This document shows positions 41,612 through 47,464 of a stretch of DNA of 47,464 nucleotides, piece after piece. The stretch is from assembly GCA_946480175.1 (NCBI GenBank), contig CAMLIK010000012.1:1-47464 (forward strand), read 5' to 3'. Numbering within the stretch: the first letter of the stretch is position 1; each line of letters starts with the position of its first letter. The position numbers were made by a program, and so were the translations under genes. This DNA comes from an uncultured Gilliamella sp. (GTDB taxonomy: Bacteria; Pseudomonadota; Gammaproteobacteria; Enterobacterales; Orbaceae). The notes beneath the pieces are model-generated. The model was not told where the DNA came from, did no database searches, and saw nothing but the letters and a program-made list of their open reading frames with translations.

Positions 41612-41662
41612 TTCGGTGATCCTGTTAAGTAATTCCATAATTAATTGAAATTCTCTTTACAT

Positions 41663-41683
41663 ATCGAATGAATACCATTCGAT
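41663..41683. repeat. Perfect 8-bp inverted repeat upstream of the adhesin-like gene
   Basis: ATCGAATG (41663-41670) and CATTCGAT (41676-41683) flank a five-base loop, 52 bases before the minus-strand ATG. It could be an operator or a 5' leader hairpin. The rest of the gap 41612-41902 is AT-rich, with TGTTAACTTTTGTTAAACA near 41758 and a CCTCAA-containing segment near 41834, and no gene. Confidence 0.5.
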
Positions 41684-41902
41684 TACCTCACTTAAGAATA
41701 CATTGGAAGTATAAGGATAGAAAAAGAACCACGCAATTCCAATATGTAATTTAAATTGTTAACTTTTGTTAAACATCTAATTAAATTACGCATTTTTTAA
41801 TTCATTAAACTTAATAATTTCTGGATTTAAAAAGCCTACTCCTCAATTTTATTGACCCAAAAATCATCTAGTTTCGAAACAATCCTAGGCCTTCACCTTT
41901 GT

Positions 41903-41932
41903 TTGCTGTCTTTTAGCGTTAGCTGTTATAAT
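41903..41932 (+). promoter_or_regulatory. Promoter of yffB-dapE, extended -10 type
   Basis: A perfect TATAAT at 41927-41932 is preceded by TGT, giving the extended -10 form TGnTATAAT. A weak -35 TTGCTG is at 41903-41908 with an 18-base spacer. The yffB ATG is 33 bases downstream. Confidence 0.6.
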
Positions 41933-41964
41933 CACTTTTTCTATTGTTTTTTAGGAAGATAGTT

Positions 41965-42318
41965 ATGTATATTATTTATGGAATTAAAAATTGTAATACC
42001 ATGAAAAAGGCATTTACTTGGCTTGATGATCATCATACTAGTTATCAATTTCATAATTATAAAACGGATGGTTTGTCTGCGAAGTTGCTAACTAGTTTGT
42101 TAGACGTTGTTGATTGGCAGAATTTGTTAAATACTCGCGGTACCACATGGCGTAAACTGGAAGAATGTGTACGTAATCAGATTGATAATCAAGATGCCGC
42201 TATGAAGATTATGTTAGCCAATCCATCTATTTTAAAGCGCCCATTACTTGTTGATGGTAAGCGAGCTCTGTTGGGGTTTTCTGACGAGAGTTATTCGCAA
42301 TTTGTTAACTCTAAATAA
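41965..42318 (+). CDS. yffB: ArsC/Spx-type thioredoxin-fold protein YffB
   Basis: A small ArsC-family protein of unclear activity, possibly glutathione-linked. The 117 residues follow E. coli YffB closely: [16 protein letters not shown] with the redox Cys, [18 protein letters not shown] and [10 protein letters not shown], ending [17 protein letters not shown] lies before ATG 41965. dapE follows after 16 bases, and ypfN after that, exactly the E. coli order yffB-dapE-ypfN. Confidence 0.94.
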   Translation: MYIIYGIKNCNTMKKAFTWLDDHHTSYQFHNYKTDGLSAKLLTSLLDVVDWQNLLNTRGTTWRKLEECVRNQIDNQDAAMKIMLANPSILKRPLLVDGKRALLGFSDESYSQFVNSK

Positions 42319-42334
42319 TAAAATCGAGACCATT

Positions 42335-43468
42335 ATGACTGAACCAGTTATTGCACTAACTAAGGCATTGATTGCTGAAAAATCGATAAGCCCCGATGAT
42401 AAAAACTGCCAAACTATGATCATCGATCGTTTAAAACCATTAGGCTTTGTAATTGAAGAGGTGAATATTAATAAGACGAAAAACCTTTGGGCTTATCATG
42501 GTAATGGTAAAACCTTAATGTTTGCCGGTCATACAGATGTGGTGCCAGACGGTGATGAGAGTAAGTGGAGCTATCCACCTTTTGTGCCAACTATTGATGA
42601 GAATGGCGTTCTTTATGGTCGTGGTGCAGCGGATATGAAAAGTGGCGTGGCGGCGATGGTTTGCGCTGCTGAGTCGTTTGTTAAAAAATATCCTGATCAT
42701 ACTGGGAGAATTGCGTTTTTGCTCACCTCTGATGAAGAAGCTGATGCGACTGATGGTACAGTAAAAGTGGTTGATTTACTGATTCAACGCCAAGAACAGA
42801 TCGATTATTGTATCGTCGGCGAACCTTCCAGTGACAGCATACTGGGTGATCAGATTAAGAATGGTCGTCGTGGATCTCTAACTGCCAATCTTGTAGTGCA
42901 TGGTATTCAAGGTCATGTTGCTTATCCTCATCTTGCTGATAATCCGATTCATAAATTTGCACCAGCATTAAATGAACTGGTGAACACGGTGTGGGATAAT
43001 GGCAATGAGTATTTTCCTCAAACCACGATGCAAATAGCTAATATTAATGGCGGCACAGGCGCTGAAAATGTGGTGCCTGGTGATTTGTCGGTACAATTTA
43101 ACTTTCGTTATAGTAGTGAATTGACCGATGAGATGATTAAGGTTAAAGTCGAGGCGATTTTGCAAAAACACCATTTAAATTATACCTTAAATTGGCGGTT
43201 GTCTGGTCATCCATTTTTAACGCCACAAGGTGAATTAACCGATGCGGCAGCAAGTGCGATTAAGACCTTTACGCAGCTTAATACCAAATTATCGACAAGT
43301 GGTGGTACGTCTGACGGGCGTTTTATTGCTAAGTTAGGTTGCCAAGTGATTGAACTTGGTGTAATAAATAAAACCATTCATAAAGTGAATGAAAATGTGA
43401 ATTGCCAAGATATTATTACATTACAGGCTATCTATATTGATATTTTAGAGAGATTGTTACTAGGGTAG
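42335..43468 (+). CDS. dapE: Succinyl-diaminopimelate desuccinylase
   Basis: DapE releases LL-diaminopimelate for lysine and peptidoglycan synthesis and needs two zinc ions. The 377 residues show [16 protein letters not shown] with the first metal His and the catalytic Asp, [26 protein letters not shown] with the catalytic Glu pair, [18 protein letters not shown] and [16 protein letters not shown] at 42335 ([13 protein letters not shown]) is the family start; an earlier in-frame codon would overlap yffB. Confidence 0.97.
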   Translation: MTEPVIALTKALIAEKSISPDDKNCQTMIIDRLKPLGFVIEEVNINKTKNLWAYHGNGKTLMFAGHTDVVPDGDESKWSYPPFVPTIDENGVLYGRGAADMKSGVAAMVCAAESFVKKYPDHTGRIAFLLTSDEEADATDGTVKVVDLLIQRQEQIDYCIVGEPSSDSILGDQIKNGRRGSLTANLVVHGIQGHVAYPHLADNPIHKFAPALNELVNTVWDNGNEYFPQTTMQIANINGGTGAENVVPGDLSVQFNFRYSSELTDEMIKVKVEAILQKHHLNYTLNWRLSGHPFLTPQGELTDAAASAIKTFTQLNTKLSTSGGTSDGRFIAKLGCQVIELGVINKTIHKVNENVNCQDIITLQAIYIDILERLLLG

Positions 43469-43525
43469 ATTTTAGTGTAATGTGTTCATATTATATGTTA
43501 AGTACTCATTCTTAAGGGGATTGAA

Positions 43526-43711
43526 ATGGAGTGGCTTAAAGATTATTGGTGGGTGATTCTGATTATTTTAGTAGGGATCTTTATTAATACGATTAAAGCA
43601 CTAAATAAATTAAGCTATAAGCACTATTTAGAAAAAAAGAAAGGGATAAAACCTATCCCTTATACTGATGATGAAGACGACGATTGGCCAAATCATCCTT
43701 TGCAAAAATAA
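43526..43711 (+). CDS. ypfN: YpfN family small membrane protein (UPF0370)
   Basis: This 61-residue protein has one membrane helix (about 7-25, WWVILIILVGIFINTIKAL) and a charged tail ending DDEDDDWPNHP. Both the WW before the helix and the DDDWP near the end match E. coli YpfN. It follows dapE by 57 bases, as in E. coli. An AAGGGGA ribosome site precedes the ATG. Its function is not known. Confidence 0.92.
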   Translation: MEWLKDYWWVILIILVGIFINTIKALNKLSYKHYLEKKKGIKPIPYTDDEDDDWPNHPLQK

Positions 43712-43738
43712 TTTATCAATTATCAAAAATCATTACTT

Positions 43739-44530
43739 TTACTGGCCAAAAATAGCTTGGTGACGATAACGATCAACCCACATCGCTGTCGAGCCACAAA
43801 CCGCAATTGGCATAACAATTAAATTCAACAACGGCACCATAGTAAAAAAACTAATTAACATGCCAAATATGAGGTTATCAGCACGATCTTGTTTTAATAA
43901 TTGGCGCATACGTTCGAAAGAGACTTTATGATTATCAAATGCATAATCTGCATATTGGATGTTGATTTGCCAAGCAGTAAATAACACCCACACTATCGGA
44001 GTAATCGATTGCCCGATGACCGGAATTAGATAGGTTAGCAAAATCGGAATCGCCCATAACAAATAATAACCAAATTTTTGTAATTCACGCTTTAAGATGC
44101 GTGGTAAGTCTTTTAATAAGTTCATCCAAGATGTATTGGGTGCATTCACGCCTGTGAGTTGCGCTTCTACCTGTTCGGCTAGCAAGCCGTTAAATGGCGC
44201 AGCTATTATGTTAGTGATGGTGCTAAAGAAGTAACAAAATAAGATCGCTAAAGTTACAATCACAATAGCACTAATAATGTAACCCAACCAATGCAACCAA
44301 CTCGGAATAAATGATAATCCCCAATCCACCATGCCTGTAATCGAAACAAAAAACCAATAGAATAACGACGACATAATAATAATATTGGCAAGCAATGGTA
44401 GAAATACAAAGCGTTTTAAACCTGGGCTAAACGCTAATGACCAACCTTGAATAAAGTAATCAATACCTGATTTTGATCGCTTATGGATATATTGATGTTG
44501 TGATTGATTTTCTAACTTAGGTGACGTCAC
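43739..44530 (-). CDS. cysZ: Sulfate transporter CysZ
   Basis: CysZ is an inner-membrane sulfate channel or permease for cysteine synthesis. The 263 residues contain GIDYFIQGWSLAFSPGLKRF at the start and NIIAAPFNGLLAEQVEAQL. LPRILKRELQKFGYYLLWAI and NIQYADYAFDNHKVSFERMR are also family landmarks, and about five hydrophobic stretches are visible. The start is GTG at 44530, preceded by AAAGGAA at the right distance. It is convergent with ypfN (27 bases apart), and has its own candidate promoter in the 98-base gap from tmcA. cysK, its usual neighbour in E. coli, is absent here. Confidence 0.95.
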   Translation of the reverse strand: MTSPKLENQSQHQYIHKRSKSGIDYFIQGWSLAFSPGLKRFVFLPLLANIIIMSSLFYWFFVSITGMVDWGLSFIPSWLHWLGYIISAIVIVTLAILFCYFFSTITNIIAAPFNGLLAEQVEAQLTGVNAPNTSWMNLLKDLPRILKRELQKFGYYLLWAIPILLTYLIPVIGQSITPIVWVLFTAWQINIQYADYAFDNHKVSFERMRQLLKQDRADNLIFGMLISFFTMVPLLNLIVMPIAVCGSTAMWVDRYRHQAIFGQ

Positions 44531-44560
44531 AATGGGTTCCTTTTACTTAATATTGTCATC

Positions 44561-44590
44561 ATTTTAAACGCAAATTAAATCGGACGGCAA
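44561..44590 (-). promoter_or_regulatory. Candidate sigma-70 promoter of cysZ
   Basis: On the minus strand TTGCCG (44585-44590) and TAAAAT (44561-44566) are 18 bases apart, matching consensus at four and five of six positions. The start point would lie about 25 bases before the GTG start codon. Confidence 0.45.
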
Positions 44591-44628
44591 CTTGCTTTTC
44601 CACTTTTTGATCGTAAACTAATCACTAT

Positions 44629-46500
44629 TTATTTGTGCTGATTTTCAAACCATGTTTTTACTTCTTGTTTAATGGCCTTAATCATCTCATTTCGGCTGGT
44701 TAATTGGTTTGTTAATCCTGATCGGTTATTTTGTAATAATTCGGTTAATAATGACATTTTACTAACCTTTTCAAGACGACACAGTGCTGGATAGGATGCT
44801 TCAAACGGCCGATGGTAATAACAGAAACCTTGCAGTTCTTGATAATCTTGAGGTGTTAATGTTTGCTGATCATCAACAGTGATTAGCTGACTAAACGGTA
44901 AATCGATAATTACGTTTAGCCAGTAACCATTTCGCTTTAAATTTTGCGTTAAGCGTTGGCAAATTTCGTGACCTTGCTGAGTAATAGGTTTAATTGCCAT
45001 CATTGAGTAACTACCGGAATTGGCTTGTTTATGGCTGGCAATATGCACTAAAGTAAAGCCACAAGCTTGCCAAAACTGGTAATTGGGCTCACTATAAGCA
45101 AAACTGACCGAGACAAAATCGTTATTATTTTTCATTGCTTGTTGATAGATCTGTTCTATCAACTGTTTGGCAATTTGTTGACGTCGATAAGGTTCGATAA
45201 CTGCGATGCGGTTAATTCTGACTGATTTGAGTTTAGCCGCCAATTTTTCGCCAGCATGCGCAACCAATGATTGTGCAACAAGATTACCTTTTGGTCGACG
45301 TGTGCCTTTCCAAACTGCATCAATTAGTTCATCTGATAAGTTACCTTCATCAATTGTAATAGCAGCTGCAATCAGTTGATCACCTTTTTTGGCCTGCCAA
45401 ACCATTAGATTTTGTGCATCAAAAAGTCGTCTTAAATCAACTAAAGTTGTTTGGTAGTGGGCTTTTTTTAATAAATAGTAGATCGACTTAAGTGTCTCGA
45501 TATCGGCCCTTTCGGCAAGCGAATAGGCAATAGTTTGCTCATTAGTTTGCGATTTTATCGTCATTACACCATTAAGCAGTAATTTATCGCAAAATTGCTC
45601 TAGCTGGTCGTTATCTTGCCAACGTATAGGCGAATTAAGATAAAATCGCTGTGTGGTTTGATTGTCTAATAATTTCAATAAAAAACCCTGCCCTGTTCCT
45701 TCGTAACCTTCCACTGTAGTAGTTAATAATACTTTTGGTGCCAGTTGTAAAAGTTGCTCAAGCATAGGTACAGGTATCATCGCCGCTTCATCAATAATGA
45801 GCCATTCAAAAGATGGATATTCCACCATTTCAATAAGTTGATCGGGTGCATAAAATGGTGTTTCTTGTTTAGCAAACTGAAAAAATGTCGTTAATGCACT
45901 TTTACTGGGCGCAGTAACCCAGCAATTATGATGATGAGTAAACTGTCCAGCTAATGCTGATTTACCGCGTCCGCGTTTTGCAATTACGATATTTAAGCGA
46001 TTATTGCTTTGTAATAATTGGTCCAGAACATACTGTTGTTGAGTTAAATCGTGTTGCTTATTTTGCAATGGCATGAACGTTAGTGGCTGTTTTGTGATAT
46101 ATTTTAATAAGGTTTGTTGTAAATGATGAACAAAATTGGGTACATTAATCGGTATAACGGATTCATTCCAACGTAAACTATCTTGGTCTACCCAATTCGC
46201 AAAATCGCTCGGCAAAAATAATATAAGCACACTGCCTTTCACTAAGGTGCCAGCTAACATTGCAAACGCATCTAGATTAAAACCTTCGGTAGCATCAAAA
46301 ATAGCATGTTTGAACTCTTGCCCGAGTAATGATTTGCTTCGATTAGGTTGAATATGGTTTTTAATTATTATTGGCAAATTGGTTTGTGCAGTCACAGTAA
46401 GCCAATCGCCCGGCTGCTGTTGAATGATAGAACTGACTTGAGTAAATAATTGGGTTGGCGAACCTTTTAACACCCACAGTCTTCTGGTGTTATTAGTCAT
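44629..46500 (-). CDS. tmcA: tRNA(Met) cytidine acetyltransferase TmcA
   Basis: TmcA makes N4-acetylcytidine at the wobble base of elongator tRNA-Met, using acetyl-CoA and ATP. The 623 residues (E. coli about 671) contain an N-terminal domain, then an RNA-helicase-like ATPase with Walker A in KRGRGKSALAGQ and a DEAA-type Walker B in WLIIDEAAMIPVP. A GNAT domain follows, with IAVIEPYRRQQIAKQLIEQI for acetyl-CoA, then a tail domain. It starts three bases after yeaL, so the purC-yeaL-tmcA genes are probably cotranscribed. Confidence 0.95.
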   Translation of the reverse strand: MTNNTRRLWVLKGSPTQLFTQVSSIIQQQPGDWLTVTAQTNLPIIIKNHIQPNRSKSLLGQEFKHAIFDATEGFNLDAFAMLAGTLVKGSVLILFLPSDFANWVDQDSLRWNESVIPINVPNFVHHLQQTLLKYITKQPLTFMPLQNKQHDLTQQQYVLDQLLQSNNRLNIVIAKRGRGKSALAGQFTHHHNCWVTAPSKSALTTFFQFAKQETPFYAPDQLIEMVEYPSFEWLIIDEAAMIPVPMLEQLLQLAPKVLLTTTVEGYEGTGQGFLLKLLDNQTTQRFYLNSPIRWQDNDQLEQFCDKLLLNGVMTIKSQTNEQTIAYSLAERADIETLKSIYYLLKKAHYQTTLVDLRRLFDAQNLMVWQAKKGDQLIAAAITIDEGNLSDELIDAVWKGTRRPKGNLVAQSLVAHAGEKLAAKLKSVRINRIAVIEPYRRQQIAKQLIEQIYQQAMKNNNDFVSVSFAYSEPNYQFWQACGFTLVHIASHKQANSGSYSMMAIKPITQQGHEICQRLTQNLKRNGYWLNVIIDLPFSQLITVDDQQTLTPQDYQELQGFCYYHRPFEASYPALCRLEKVSKMSLLTELLQNNRSGLTNQLTSRNEMIKAIKQEVKTWFENQHK

Positions 46501-46503
46501 TAA

Positions 46504-46959
46504 TTAACTTTTTCCAATCAATAATGACAAAATCCCCGCTGCAATTAATGGACCGACCGGTATCCCTTTGAAAAAAGCCACACCAATTAACGTGCCAATT
46601 ATTAAACCATTTATGATGGTTGGCTGAGCCGCAATTAGTGATATGCCGCGCGTTCCAAGCCAGGAAACTAAAATCCCAACTAAAACAGCTAGTAATGATT
46701 GCCAAGTAGTAAATGATTTTAAAATATCGGTGATTTTTAATGAACCATCAGCCAACGGCACCATCATAGCTGCTGTTAAAATAACAATACCTATGATTAA
46801 GCCATATTGCTTCAGAAACGGAAAATAAGTTGCTAATGGTGTTAATTTAAATAATAACAGAAGCAATACTGCAAAGGCTACTGTGTTATTATGCGTAATA
46901 TAACACAGTGCCGCTAAGCCTAATAAAAGAAAGAATGAGATATCAAATTGGACAAACAT
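46504..46959 (-). CDS. yeaL: DUF441 membrane protein (YeaL family)
   Basis: A 151-residue inner-membrane protein with four or five hydrophobic segments. It matches YeaL: FLLLGLAALCYITHNNTVAFA near the start, the polar TAAMMVPLADGSL after the second segment, and FFKGIPVGPLIAAGILSLLIG at the end. The function is unknown. The ATG overlaps the purC stop by one base (TAATG), and tmcA follows after three bases. Confidence 0.92.
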   Translation of the reverse strand: MFVQFDISFFLLLGLAALCYITHNNTVAFAVLLLLLFKLTPLATYFPFLKQYGLIIGIVILTAAMMVPLADGSLKITDILKSFTTWQSLLAVLVGILVSWLGTRGISLIAAQPTIINGLIIGTLIGVAFFKGIPVGPLIAAGILSLLIGKS

Positions 46960-47464
46960 TAAAGCGGAACTCCGATGCGTTTGGCTACCTCTTCGTAGGC
47001 CTCGATCACTCCGCCTAATCCCTGTCGAAAACGATCTTTATCCATTTTTTTCAAAGTCTCTTTTTCCCACAAACGACAACCATCTGGGGAAAACTCATCA
47101 CCTAAGGTGATTTCGCCCTTAAATAAACCAAATTCTAATTTATAATCAACGAGAATTAAGCCTGCTTTACCGAATAACTCGGTTAAAACAGTGTTTATTT
47201 TAAAGCTAAGTTCTTTCATGGTTGCTAATTGTTCGTCAGTTGCCCAACCAAAGGCCTTACAGTGCGATTCATTAACCATCGGATCATGTAGCGCATCATT
47301 TTTTAAAAAGAGTTCAAATGTTGGTGGATTAAGGATTTTACCTTCTTCAACACCTAAACGTTTAACTAATGAACCAGCAGCACGATTACGTACCACACAT
47401 TCAACTGGCACCATATCAAGTTTTTTAACTAATACTTCATTATCTGATAATAGGGCTTCAACCT
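46959..47464 (-). CDS. purC: Phosphoribosylaminoimidazole-succinocarboxamide synthase (5' end outside window)
   Basis: PurC joins aspartate to CAIR in purine synthesis. The frame runs open to the right edge of the window; the visible part covers about 168 C-terminal residues, from about residue 70 of the usual 237. Motifs are [65 protein letters not shown] and [18 protein letters not shown]. All are close to E. coli PurC. The stop overlaps the yeaL start by one base, so the genes are coupled. The start codon is beyond 47464; an internal Met at 47414 is not the start. Confidence 0.96.
   Translation of the reverse strand, partial: VEALLSDNEVLVKKLDMVPVECVVRNRAAGSLVKRLGVEEGKILNPPTFELFLKNDALHDPMVNESHCKAFGWATDEQLATMKELSFKINTVLTELFGKAGLILVDYKLEFGLFKGEITLGDEFSPDGCRLWEKETLKKMDKDRFRQGLGGVIEAYEEVAKRIGVPL

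Overview
The window is a stretch of chromosome from a low-GC gammaproteobacterium. Most proteins align well, from memory, with Escherichia coli or Pasteurellaceae orthologues (nfo, yejK, yicC/rph/pyrE, dinB, eno/pyrG, ilvIH, ygfZ, alr, yffB-dapE-ypfN, cysZ, tmcA, purC). The DNA is strongly A+T-rich and many gene orders are rearranged. This fits the Orbaceae (Gilliamella-like gut symbionts of bees), but that placement is an inference, not a database result. No rRNA, tRNA, CRISPR array, insertion sequence or prophage was recognised.

Layout. 1-2.9 kb (minus): a DNA-repair/nucleoid operon yejK-nfo followed by a small secreted protein and the first codons of a tandem paralogue. 3-6.6 kb: an intact MATE exporter, a secreted eight-repeat Sel1 protein, and the decayed remains of a second copy of the MATE gene. 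6.6-9.4 kb (minus): an unrecognised membrane protein with two CxxC motifs, an EamA transporter, and yicC. 9.5-12.2 kb (plus): rph-pyrE and a SIMPL-like exported protein. 12.3-16.5 kb: a divergent GntR regulator and a beta-glucoside PTS plus 6-phospho-beta-glucosidase, with a CRP-like site and CTAG repeats between them. 16.6-25 kb (minus): dinB, a CptA-like phosphoethanolamine transferase, lysO, ybjX-like, and pyrG-eno. 25.2-28 kb (minus): deoD, a TsgA-like MFS carrier and a YeiL-like Crp/Fnr regulator, probably a nucleoside unit. 28.1-31.5 kb: ilvIH divergent from ygfZ, with a promoter-terminator pair between them that may make a small RNA. 31.6-36.4 kb (minus): an M20D amidohydrolase and a complete pilin, ATPase, platform and prepilin-peptidase operon. 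36.6-39.7 kb: a cell-wall group, an AmpD-YqcC fusion facing alr-mltG. 40-41.6 kb: an exported adhesin-like protein with an unusually long signal region. 42-47.5 kb: yffB-dapE-ypfN facing purC-yeaL-tmcA and cysZ.

How parts may work together. The pil operon diverges from ampD as it does in Haemophilus influenzae, and a palindrome combining a CRP half-site with a competence-type CRP-S half-site lies between them, so regulated DNA-uptake pili are plausible. Peptidoglycan synthesis (alr), chain termination (mltG) and muropeptide recycling (ampD) are clustered. The bgl unit fits growth on plant beta-glucosides.

The most unusual items are the AmpD-YqcC fusion, the MATE pseudogene, the candidate CRP-S site, the possible small RNA upstream of ygfZ, the CxxC membrane protein, and the tandem secreted paralogues at the left edge. 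No clearly new multi-gene system was found.
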